From an uncultured Victivallales bacterium (lineage in GTDB: Bacteria; Verrucomicrobiota; Lentisphaeria; Oligosphaerales; JAFGRS01), in the NCBI GenBank assembly GCA_903834675.1, contig CAILKC010000282.1, forward strand, positions 1-18,727: a DNA stretch of 18,727 bases, given 5' to 3'. Below are positions 1-7,186 of the stretch, in pieces. Position numbers and translations under genes: made by a program. Each line of letters starts with the position of its first letter. The stretch's first letter is position 1. The notes under the pieces are model-generated. The model was not told where the DNA came from, did not search any database, and was given only the letters and a program-made list of their open reading frames with translations.

Positions 1-51
1 AGAGGCGAACCCGCGACTTCCGCGGCTGGGGGTGCCGCCGCGAAACCGTAG
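1..51 (+). CDS. Possible C-terminal tail of an upstream gene
   Basis: Frame 1 is open from the window edge to a TAG at 49-51 and would encode an Ala/Gly-rich tail ending in AAAKP. Such tails are common at the ends of bacterial proteins, but sixteen residues give no family signal, and a random open stretch of this length is expected in GC-rich DNA. The stop codon lies inside the hairpin at 35-57. Very tentative. Confidence 0.2.
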   Translation, partial: RGEPATSAAGGAAAKP

Positions 52-57
52 CGGCGG
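35..57. other. Small GC-rich hairpin
   Basis: CCGCCGC (35-41) and GCGGCGG (51-57) are perfect inverted repeats of 7 bp around a 9-nt loop. No T-run follows. It may simply reflect GC-rich sequence, or be part of the 3' end of an upstream transcript. Confidence 0.35.
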
Positions 58-103
58 GATGGCGGATCAGAGATGGACATCGAAATCGGGATCGAATCAA
101 CGG

Positions 104-130
104 GGGGGGACTCGGACACTGCGTCCCCCC
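104..130. terminator. Strong GC hairpin, possible terminator of an upstream gene
   Basis: GGGGGGAC (104-111) pairs perfectly with GTCCCCCC (123-130) around an 11-nt loop. The stem is 8 bp and almost all G-C. There is no clear U-tract after it on either strand (TCGTC follows on +), so it is not a canonical intrinsic terminator. The rest of 52-317 holds no gene I can support; it is the leader of the small gene at 318. Confidence 0.35.
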
Positions 131-317
131 TCGTCTATCGACCCACCACGGCGGGCAGGCCCTCGACCCTCTGCGGTTCTTAGACAAGCGAACCCCTACG
201 GAGCTGACTTGCGCCCGGGCCGAGCGCCATCCTTGCATTCCGCCGCGCTCCGGTGTAACGTCCGCAGCCGTGACCCGACGGTCGAGAGTGCCAGTGCTGC
301 GACACCACGAGGATGAC

Positions 318-605
318 ATGGATTCCGGCCCCCAGAAACGCTGCCTGCTCTGCGGTCAGGACGTAGCGCAAAACGCGGTGAAATGCTCGTCCTGCGGCAA
401 GGGCCGCTTTGAGACTGAGAAGCGCCACGCGGTGCCGCGTCCGGCGTCGGCTGGGCCCCGCGCTGCCGCCGCCCCCGGCGTCGGTGCGCCTTCCCGGCAA
501 GGCGGACCCCGCCGACCGGAGCCCGCCGCCACGGCGGCCCCGGCAGCGCCCCCCGCTAGCGGCTTTCTGGCCCGCCTGTTGGCACGCTTCACAGGAAAGC
601 GCTGA
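318..605 (+). CDS. Small zinc-ribbon protein (95 aa)
   Basis: The N-terminus carries two CxxC knuckles, C9-x2-C12 and C23-x2-C26, each followed by G or CG, the spacing of a short zinc ribbon. Residues about 35-80 are Pro/Ala/Gly/Arg-rich and probably disordered. The last 14 residues (GFLARLLARFTGKR) form a likely basic amphipathic helix that could touch membrane or nucleic acid. I chose ATG 318 because GAGG lies 6 nt upstream and the zinc knuckles then sit at the extreme N-terminus; an in-frame ATG at 270 would add 16 residues without any family feature. Its 3' end faces the heparinase-like gene, with 16 bp between the two stop codons. The partner and role are unknown. The zinc-binding motif is seen; binding is inferred. 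Confidence 0.65.
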   Translation: MDSGPQKRCLLCGQDVAQNAVKCSSCGKGRFETEKRHAVPRPASAGPRAAAAPGVGAPSRQGGPRRPEPAATAAPAAPPASGFLARLLARFTGKR

Positions 606-621
606 GAGCCACTGCGGCGGC

Positions 622-3600
622 TCAAGGCGCCAACGTCAGGCGTTCCAGGACCCCGTCGGCGTGGACCACCCAGAGGGCCGGTGGCTGGGCCAGCAAACGG
701 ACCACCGCCGCCCGCGAGCCAGAGCGGCTGGCGATGACCCGCCCGGTGTCGGCAGCCAGGATGCGCAGAGTTCCAAAACGGCCCCCAACCGCGACTTCGG
801 CCTGGCCATCGCCATCCAGATCGCCCGACCACAGACAGCGCGTCTTCTCGCTGGTTTCCACCGTCCAGACCTCCTCCAACGAGATCGCGCCATCCGGACG
901 CAGCGGCCCAGCGCGGTAGGCGCTCACGGCGCCCATGTCGGTGGCCGCCAGAACCAGTGCTCGCTCCTCGCCAGGGAGGACCGAGAGCGCCGTGAAAGAG
1001 CCCGCCCGGCGCCCGCCCATCAGCCCCGCCTGGGGCCCGGCGCCCCAGTAGCACATCAGGTACTTACTGCCTCCGACCAGGAAGTTCAGCGGCGCCTGCG
1101 CCCCGTAAAGCGCAACGGTAGCCACGCATTGGGGCTCGTCGATATTGATGCCGACGTTGGTGTCGTTGTGGAAGTTGGCCGGCAGTTTGACCTGCCCTGC
1201 CCCATCGATCAGTTGCGCCTTCGGGTAGCTCCAGTTGAACAGCGCCAGCCATTCCTGCCGGCCATCGGCGTCGAAGTCGGCCACCGCGCCCTGCTCGAAG
1301 TTGCCCGAGATCAGGCCACGCATCAGGCACAGGTAGCGCTCCCACTTGAGCTGACCGCGCGGGTCGAGACAGTGAATCCAGGTGGCCCCGACCAGGATCT
1401 CACTCTCGCCGTCATGGTCCAGGTCCGCGAAGCGCAGGTAGTCGACCCCGACCGGCGCCATCTTGCCCGGCTTGGTCTGAAAGCCCCACACCGGCACACC
1501 CGTGCTCGCGGCCAACGCCACCACCTTGCCCTCTTCACTGCCCGCCACCACGGTCGCCTGTCCGGCAAGCTCGCCGACCTCCAGCACCCGCACTCGCACG
1601 TCCGGCACCTGCCACAGACGGCCACCAGCGCCGTCGTAGGCTGCGACCCCTTGCGGTCCGCCGACGTACCAGACCTCGGCATACCGACAGGCGTCGGCGA
1701 GGGGAAAGCGCAGGTCGAGAGTGGCACTCTGCACGCCAAAGGATGGCGGCGGGGGCGGTTGCTGACCAGCCACGCGCTCGGGAGCCGCCGCGGCCAGGTG
1801 CAGGGCCGCGGTGAACAGCGAGCGCAACCTCGCTTCGACATCGCGAATCCGGGCCTGAGCGCCCTCCCCGGAGACGACCGTCTGCACCCCGGCTGCATCC
1901 GTCGCGGTGACCGGCTGGTCCGTCAGCACGCGCATCGGCGTTCCCGGCGACCAGATGATGTCCACCGGCGCACTAAACTGGAGCCAGGGTTGCTCGGGAG
2001 TGCCGAGGCGAGTCACCCGCGACAGGTTGCCCGACTCCGCCAGCAGGCGATAGGCGCCCAGCGCTGCTTGGTTGCCAGGCAGAGAACCCACTCCGTAGAG
2101 GGCGTCGCCCCGCTCATCGTGCAGCCACAGCAACGCCGACTCCGGGCCAGCGTCGCGAAGCGTGACGCGCTCGAGGCTGGCCAGGTCGGCGCTGGCTTGC
2201 AACACCGTGGCAAAACCCAGGGCCTCGCCGGGCTTGAGGTGGACGCTCTTATCCTGCTGGAATATCCGCACGATGGGTTCGGCGTAAGGGTAATAGGTCG
2301 GGAATTCCTCCGGCGCCGGCAACTGCGCGGTCTCGAGATCGAGGCGGCCCGCGCCCGTGCTCAGGATGCCACACCAGCGGCCCTGTTGCTCCAGCGTCAG
2401 GCCGCGCTGGTTCAGCGTCGGCACGCCCAGGCCACGGTAGCTGCAGCGCGCCACAAAGTCGCCCTCCTCGCGGGCCAGGACGCGGTCCAGGACCACGAAA
2501 CGGCGGCCCGGCTCCCAGATGAGGGTGCGCTCCCAGTCGGCGCCGGAGAAGTCCTCGAATACGGTGGTCACGCTGTGGCAGTCGCCGGTGCTGAGGCGCC
2601 CGCGCAGTTTGGCCTCGTGGACTTGGTAGCTGAGCTTGCCGTTACGGGTGATGGTGAGGCCACTGTGGTCCTTGATGGAACGGCTCGAATAGGTGTGATC
2701 GACCAGCCACATACGCCCCAGCGCGGTGAAGTTGATGAGCGTATTGACGTCATCGTGCATGTGCCCAGCCGGACCCTTGGGGTAGCCTGCCGGCGTGCCG
2801 AACTTGCCAGCGCCATCCAGCAGCAGGTACTGCCCCTCGGCGGTCCAGTTCTCGCGAAACACAATCTTGTTGAACCACTCCGCCCCAACCGTAACCTCAG
2901 GGTCGGCGACAAGCGTTGGCGAGCCCTCGCCCTTGCGCAGGGTCTGCTGGTAGATCGGGAACACGGAGACCTGCGGCTCGGTTGCCGGCGGTCGCGTGGG
3001 CACCGTGAGGTCGAAGGGGATAGCCGTCTGGTAAGTGCGCAGGCCGCAGTTTGCGGGCATCAGGTTCTGCACGACCCAGCTCAACTGCTCATCGCGCAGG
3101 AACCACGCCGTCGGCGCCAGGGCCTCATAGACCGCCGGCTGGCAGATGCCCGGCGAGTCGCCGAAACCCGTCTGCAGGCCCAGGTTGTTCAGGCAGCACG
3201 CCGCGATGTATTCGGCCTGGCACCGGGCAATGCCACGCTGGAAGTAGGTCAGATCGCCGGTCCGGAAGGCGTAGCGCAGGGTCTGCTCGGGACAGTAGCA
3301 TAGGTAGCCGGACGCATCCTCGAGAACCTGGAAGCTGGCGCTCTGTCCAGCAAACGTAGCGCGGGCCACCTGCATCCATCCGGCCGTCTCGGGCAGGCTG
3401 TAGTAGCGCTCGAAGTAGCTCCAGGCGTTCAGCGTGTTCAGGGCGGAGTTGGTCCCGTGGTTCTCGTCCACAACCTGCACGTGTCCCTGCTTGACCAGCT
3501 CCTGGGCAGCTCGCTTCTCGTACCCCTGCTGGGCGTCGGCAAGCAGCGCATTGGTGATCTCGAGGCGATCCTGGTCCGTCCACACGGGCAGCTCCTCGAC

Positions 3601-4473
3601 CACGTCCCACCAGATGACGTGTCCCGCCGAGGCGGCCTCCATCTCCACCCGTGACGGCACGACCGACAGCAGATGCCGGTTGCGGTCCAGGACGGCCTTC
3701 ATCAGGGGCGGCAAGCGCGGATCACCGTTCCAGAAGTAGGTCTGGGCGATGCGGGCAATCGCCCCGGTGACCGTGGCGAGGTTGCCCTTCTCGCTGCGAC
3801 AGACGTCTCCCTGCGCCGTCGCCAGACCCAACGCTTGCAGGTAGGCCTGGAAGTAGTCCAGACCGCTGAAGGCCGGTTGGCGCTTGGACGACAGTGAATC
3901 TGCCGGGGCTGGAAAGAAGCGCTGCGTCGACGGCTTGAAGCACACCTCGAGCAACGGCCCGTTCAAGGTGATGTCCCGGCCGGAGGCCGAGAGGTAGGTG
4001 TCGCAGAACACCTCTACCGCCCGCAGTACCCCGGCCTCATCGCTGCCGTTCAGACAGAGGACATTGGCCCCCCGGCCGAAAGGGTCATGCACGGTACGGA
4101 TGGCGTAGCCCCCCGCGCCGGGATAGAGCGAGTCGGCGACGACGTAGCCACGCCCCCAGAGCACGGCGAGCAACTCGTTGTCGTTGATGTTGCCCAACGC
4201 CACCAGGTGCGGTCGCGTGCTCTGTGACGCCGCCGGCCAACGCGTCCAGGCGCCGCGCCCGGCGACCTCCACCGGCAGCGCCACCCCGCCGGCCTGCGTC
4301 AGGCGCGCATTGAGCAACGCCGCCGGCGCATAGTCGGCCCGCGGCGCTACCAGGGTCGCTTGTGGCTGGCCGTCCCGGACCAGCGGGAGAAGCGGGTACA
4401 AGGGTTTGAGCAGCGTGATGGGCAGCGCCCAGGCGCCGCTGGCGAGTATGAGGAAGAAGCAGGCAACGCGCAT
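622..4473 (-). CDS. Secreted heparinase II/III-like protein fused to FG-GAP/VCBS propeller (1283 aa)
   Basis: Start ATG 4473 is chosen because it opens directly into a signal peptide (MRVACFFLILASGAWA), with AAAGGG about 10 nt upstream; an in-frame ATG at 4533 would bury that signal. Residues about 35-165 resemble the small N-terminal domain found before GH67/alpha-N-acetylglucosaminidase-type catalytic domains. Residues about 200-470 look like an alpha/alpha toroid with an N-H-G-T-N segment near 338-342. Residues about 525-760 form a beta-sheet domain of heparinase II/III type, with GHMHDDVNTLINF near 570. Residues about 930-1283 are a repeat propeller with three D-x-D-x-D-G-x-x-E calcium loops near 1017, 1067 and 1218. 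Polysaccharide lyases of this type cleave uronic-acid-containing glycans by beta-elimination; lyase activity here is inferred, not shown. It is much longer than simple heparinase-like proteins (600-800 aa). It lies downstream of the oxidoreductase gene but is separated from it by a palindromic element, so it may have its own promoter. Confidence 0.8.
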   Translation of the reverse strand: MRVACFFLILASGAWALPITLLKPLYPLLPLVRDGQPQATLVAPRADYAPAALLNARLTQAGGVALPVEVAGRGAWTRWPAASQSTRPHLVALGNINDNELLAVLWGRGYVVADSLYPGAGGYAIRTVHDPFGRGANVLCLNGSDEAGVLRAVEVFCDTYLSASGRDITLNGPLLEVCFKPSTQRFFPAPADSLSSKRQPAFSGLDYFQAYLQALGLATAQGDVCRSEKGNLATVTGAIARIAQTYFWNGDPRLPPLMKAVLDRNRHLLSVVPSRVEMEAASAGHVIWWDVVEELPVWTDQDRLEITNALLADAQQGYEKRAAQELVKQGHVQVVDENHGTNSALNTLNAWSYFERYYSLPETAGWMQVARATFAGQSASFQVLEDASGYLCYCPEQTLRYAFRTGDLTYFQRGIARCQAEYIAACCLNNLGLQTGFGDSPGICQPAVYEALAPTAWFLRDEQLSWVVQNLMPANCGLRTYQTAIPFDLTVPTRPPATEPQVSVFPIYQQTLRKGEGSPTLVADPEVTVGAEWFNKIVFRENWTAEGQYLLLDGAGKFGTPAGYPKGPAGHMHDDVNTLINFTALGRMWLVDHTYSSRSIKDHSGLTITRNGKLSYQVHEAKLRGRLSTGDCHSVTTVFEDFSGADWERTLIWEPGRRFVVLDRVLAREEGDFVARCSYRGLGVPTLNQRGLTLEQQGRWCGILSTGAGRLDLETAQLPAPEEFPTYYPYAEPIVRIFQQDKSVHLKPGEALGFATVLQASADLASLERVTLRDAGPESALLWLHDERGDALYGVGSLPGNQAALGAYRLLAESGNLSRVTRLGTPEQPWLQFSAPVDIIWSPGTPMRVLTDQPVTATDAAGVQTVVSGEGAQARIRDVEARLRSLFTAALHLAAAAPERVAGQQPPPPPSFGVQSATLDLRFPLADACRYAEVWYVGGPQGVAAYDGAGGRLWQVPDVRVRVLEVGELAGQATVVAGSEEGKVVALAASTGVPVWGFQTKPGKMAPVGVDYLRFADLDHDGESEILVGATWIHCLDPRGQLKWERYLCLMRGLISGNFEQGAVADFDADGRQEWLALFNWSYPKAQLIDGAGQVKLPANFHNDTNVGINIDEPQCVATVALYGAQAPLNFLVGGSKYLMCYWGAGPQAGLMGGRRAGSFTALSVLPGEERALVLAATDMGAVSAYRAGPLRPDGAISLEEVWTVETSEKTRCLWSGDLDGDGQAEVAVGGRFGTLRILAADTGRVIASRSGSRAAVVRLLAQPPALWVVHADGVLERLTLAP

Positions 4474-4527
4474 GGAGCCAGCCCTTTCCAACCACAATCC
4501 GACCGTCGGCGAAGCCCATCGGGGCTT

Positions 4528-4694
4528 GCTCAAAGGTAACTACTCAGGTGGATCGCCAGGTTCACAGTACCAGCTTCAGCCGCGTCCGGGCGACGGATGT
4601 CCGTCTCCGAGACGAGGGATTCCGCCTGAAGGCGGTACCCCAAACGGTGACGCGCCACGCTCAAACCGGGCACCTGAGTAGTTGCGCTCAGAGG
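4528..4694. mobile_element. Palindromic element with AACTACTCAGGTG ends (core 4538-4683)
   Basis: AACTACTCAGGTG at 4538-4550 is repeated inverted as CACCTGAGTAGTT at 4671-4683: 13-bp perfect terminal inverted repeats around a 146-bp unit. Outside them lie GCTCAAAGG (4528-4536) and GCTCAGAGG (4686-4694), a 9-bp direct repeat with one mismatch, which fits a target-site duplication. An inner hairpin CCGCC-TGAA-GGCGG sits at about 4622-4635. The right-hand flank contains the stop codon of the oxidoreductase gene, so the unit would have inserted at the very end of that gene. It encodes no protein. Confidence 0.65.
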
Positions 4695-5761
4695 CCGAAT
4701 TCGGCCGCATGGCAGGGCGCGCCGAGCAAGACGCGGCGGTCGGGGATGGCCTTCTTCAGGGCCGCCAACTCGTCCAGGCCGCTGTCCGTGAGGGGCAAGG
4801 CGACCTGGCCGCCCTCGACCACGCTACGGCACATGCCGGCCATGATCTCGAATCCGGCAAAGGCGCTCGCGAAGCAGTTCTGGTGGGCGGGGATTTTGCC
4901 ATCCAGCCAGTCGGCCATCTCCTGGATGTAGGGGGGCATGTCCGCGTCGTAGCTCATGGCGCCGTCACCACTCATAGCGCCGCCCTTGGTCACGGCGCGC
5001 CAGCCACCGTTGGTGAGGACTTCGGCGAAGCCATCGGTGCCTTGCGCGCCGATGCGGTTCTTGCCCCACCACTTGGCGACCTCGGGCTGATCAGGAGCGC
5101 CCGCGCCGCATTCGAGGAGGCCCCGGATGCCGCCGGCGAACTGGATGAAGCCCGCGATGTAGTCGGGGGACGGATGATTGTCCGCGAGCTTGCTCCTGCC
5201 CGCAGCCTGGGCCATAACCCACTCTGCCGCCGGATTGCCGGCGTACCAGCGCATATAGTCGATCATGTGCGTACACATGTGCAGCATCCAGCCGGGCGTC
5301 GTGGCGTAGACCGTGTGGACGCGACCCAGGGCGCCGCTGGCGATGATCTCTTTGACCCTCTGGTAGTGCTTGCCGTAGCGATGCTGATGGCTGACCACCA
5401 CTTTCACCGCCGGATGCGCCGCCAGCAGCGCCTTGATCTTCAGCGCTTCCAGGCTGGTCGCCGCCAGCGGCTTCTCAAAGGCAATCAGCTTGGCGCCACA
5501 GGACACGCCCAGCTCGAGCAGCGGTAAGCGGATACTCGGATGCGTACAGAAACAGAACACGTCAGGCTTGACCTGCTGCGCCAGTTTCACCGCATCCGTA
5601 CCATAGGCCGCACCGCCAAGCTGGGCCGCGAGGTCCGGCAGGGCCCCCGGCACAATGTCGCAGATGCCGACCACCTCAAAACTCGGATTCGCCTTGAAGG
5701 CAAAAGCGTGGTGCTTGCCACGCTTGCCCAGGCCGACAACCATGGCTCTGTATTTCGCCAT
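4688..5761 (-). CDS. Gfo/Idh/MocA-family NAD(P)-dependent oxidoreductase (357 aa)
   Basis: Enzymes of this family oxidise or reduce a sugar or cyclitol hydroxyl using NAD(P). The N-terminal Rossmann domain has VVGLGKRGKHH (residues 8-18), a G-x-G-x-x-G-like dinucleotide loop, followed by the acidic residue of CDI (34-36). The family signature E-K-P is at 96-98, with K97 the expected catalytic lysine. H165-x-x-D168 in CTHMIDYMRW matches the second catalytic motif. About 357 aa is the usual length. ATG 5761 is chosen because AAAGG overlaps the stop codon of the aminotransferase gene just upstream; an in-frame ATG at 5794 would overlap that gene and precede the Rossmann strand. Only 11 nt separate the two genes, so they are co-transcribed. 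The substrate cannot be read from the sequence. A nucleotide- or phospho-sugar oxidised at C3, as for WlbA or NtdC, is a hypothesis based on the aminotransferase partner. Confidence 0.9.
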   Translation of the reverse strand: MAKYRAMVVGLGKRGKHHAFAFKANPSFEVVGICDIVPGALPDLAAQLGGAAYGTDAVKLAQQVKPDVFCFCTHPSIRLPLLELGVSCGAKLIAFEKPLAATSLEALKIKALLAAHPAVKVVVSHQHRYGKHYQRVKEIIASGALGRVHTVYATTPGWMLHMCTHMIDYMRWYAGNPAAEWVMAQAAGRSKLADNHPSPDYIAGFIQFAGGIRGLLECGAGAPDQPEVAKWWGKNRIGAQGTDGFAEVLTNGGWRAVTKGGAMSGDGAMSYDADMPPYIQEMADWLDGKIPAHQNCFASAFAGFEIMAGMCRSVVEGGQVALPLTDSGLDELAALKKAIPDRRVLLGAPCHAAEFGL

Positions 5762-5775
5762 CAGAGTACCTTTCA
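5762..5775 (-). promoter_or_regulatory. Ribosome binding site overlapping the upstream stop codon
   Basis: On the minus strand the aminotransferase stop TGA (5775-5773) runs straight into AAGG and then the oxidoreductase ATG (5761). The overlap of stop codon and Shine-Dalgarno sequence suggests translational coupling and fixes the oxidoreductase start. Confidence 0.6.
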
Positions 5776-6897
5776 GCCCTGGGTTTTGTCCCAAGCGCAG
5801 ACCTTCTCAATCGTGTGCTGGATCTCTTCGGGACGCAGCTCGGGGAACATCGGCAGGCTAATGCAGCTCGCCGCATTCTTCTCGGCGTTCGCCACGCTGC
5901 CCACGGTGCGAACCTGCTTGCCCCACGGGTACCCTTCCTGCTGGTGGATCGGAATCGAGTAGTGCGTCTTCGCATCGACCCCGTTGTCCACCAGGAACTT
6001 CAGCATGGCCGCGCGCTTGCCGGCGTCCTTGGTCTCGATGACGTAGAGGTGATAGACGTGCCGGTAGCCCGGGGTGTGGTAGGGCAGGTCGATGTGCTTG
6101 CAGCCTGCCAGGCCAGCATCGTAGAGCTTCGCAATCGCGATGCGCTGATCGGTCCAGGCCGTGATGTGGTTCATCTTGGCGATCAGCACGCCCGCCTGAA
6201 TGTCGTCAAGACGGCTGTTGAAGCCGTAGGAGTGCTGGTCGCGTTTGGCCGAGCCATGATTCCGCAGCTTGCGCACCTTCTCGTTGATGTCGTCGCGGTT
6301 GGTGAATATCATGCCGCCGTCGCCGAAGCAGCCCAGGTTCTTCTGGATGATGAAGCTGGTGCAGACCGCGTCGCTGAGTTCGCCCTGGCGGAAGGTGTCA
6401 CCGCGGCCGTCGATGCCCTGAGCATCATCCTCGATGACGATCAGGTGGTGCTTCTTGGCGATGGCGCTGATGGCCGTCATGTCGGCGCACTGACCGTACA
6501 AGTGGACCGGAATAATGGCCTTGGTCTTGGACGTGATGGCCTTTTCGATCAGCGCCGGGTCGATGTTCTTGGTCTTCGGATCGCAGTCGACGAAGACCAC
6601 GGTGGCGCCGACGATCCAGGCCGCCTCGGCCGTGGCAAAGAAGGTGTTCGGATGCGTGATGACCTCGTCCCCCGCCCCAACCCCGAGGGCAAGGAGGCAC
6701 AGCCAGATGGCGTCGGTGCCATTGCCCACGCCGATGGCATGCTTGGTACCGAAGTAGGCTACGGCCTGTTTCTCGAACGCCGCCAGCATGGGCCCCTGAA
6801 CGTAGTTGCCGCTCATCAGCACCTCGTTGATCTTGGCGTCAATCTCGCCCTTGATGCTGAGGTACTGCCGCACGTGCCCGTAGAATGGTGCTTGCAT
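5773..6897 (-). CDS. DegT/DnrJ/EryC1/StrS-family PLP aminotransferase (374 aa)
   Basis: These PLP enzymes move an amino group from glutamate or glutamine onto a keto-sugar (usually nucleotide-linked), or act as related dehydratases. GNGTDAIWL (58-66) is the phosphate-binding loop, P130-V-H-L-Y-G the conserved core strand, VIEDDAQG (154-161) holds the Asp that contacts the pyridine nitrogen (D157), and SFIIQKNLGCFGDGG (181-195) holds the Schiff-base lysine K186. FNSRLDDIQAGVL (226-238) is the usual C-terminal signature. All key residues of an active aminotransferase are present, although IIQ replaces the more usual H-P-x before the lysine. Length is normal. ATG 6897 has AAGGAA about 10 nt upstream. 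It is the first gene of a two-gene operon with the oxidoreductase, reading divergently from the membrane protein at 7187. An amino-sugar role is inferred. Confidence 0.92.
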   Translation of the reverse strand: MQAPFYGHVRQYLSIKGEIDAKINEVLMSGNYVQGPMLAAFEKQAVAYFGTKHAIGVGNGTDAIWLCLLALGVGAGDEVITHPNTFFATAEAAWIVGATVVFVDCDPKTKNIDPALIEKAITSKTKAIIPVHLYGQCADMTAISAIAKKHHLIVIEDDAQGIDGRGDTFRQGELSDAVCTSFIIQKNLGCFGDGGMIFTNRDDINEKVRKLRNHGSAKRDQHSYGFNSRLDDIQAGVLIAKMNHITAWTDQRIAIAKLYDAGLAGCKHIDLPYHTPGYRHVYHLYVIETKDAGKRAAMLKFLVDNGVDAKTHYSIPIHQQEGYPWGKQVRTVGSVANAEKNAASCISLPMFPELRPEEIQHTIEKVCAWDKTQG

Positions 6898-7186
6898 TGC
6901 TTGCCGTTTCCTTGGTCTGCGCCACTTGTCCCACCTGCCCGCCGTTCACTCGATCGGCCGGCCGTTAAGGCTGGGTACTTTAGTGCCGGGGACGCCAGTT
7001 TCTACTCGTTCGGCAAGGCAGACTGGGCGGTTTCAAGATAACCAGCGTGCTGGCGGTTGAGTCGCGTTCCGCGACCGCTTCGGGACTCATTCTGGGCCCG
7101 CCGGAACCAGCCAGGCCCGTTGGAGGGCGACGCTTGCAGGTGCCGGCAAGCGCCGCTAAGGTGACGGCTCTCAGCCCGGACTCCCT
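6898..7186. promoter_or_regulatory. Divergent intergenic region with inverted repeats
   Basis: This 289-bp region must hold the promoters of the aminotransferase operon (-) and of the membrane protein (+). I see no convincing sigma-70 hexamer pair. It contains CCAGC-GT-GCTGG (7042-7053); a nested repeat with TGAGTC (7058-7063) pairing with GACTCA (7084-7089) around an inner GTCGCG-TTC-CGCGAC (7061-7075); and CGCTTGC (7131-7137) pairing with GCAAGCG (7146-7152), 35 nt before the ATG at 7187. These could be operators or leader hairpins; none matches a riboswitch I recognise. Confidence 0.4.

Noticed and set aside
90..110. Possible tRNA T-arm-like sequence (GGGATCGAATC)
   Set aside because: No acceptor, D-arm or anticodon stem can be folded around it.
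409..3303. Very long open frame on the plus strand
   Set aside because: It lies antisense to the heparinase/FG-GAP gene and overlaps the zinc-ribbon gene in another frame. Its translation is Arg/Pro/His-rich without domains, as expected from high-GC codon bias opposite a real gene.
4474..4533. Longer start for the heparinase-like protein
   Set aside because: Twenty extra residues would precede a well-formed signal peptide, so ATG 4473 is preferred.
5815..7041. Plus-strand open frame opposite the aminotransferase gene
   Set aside because: The minus-strand protein has every family motif, while this frame is a Val/Asp/Gly-rich shadow that runs into the intergenic region.
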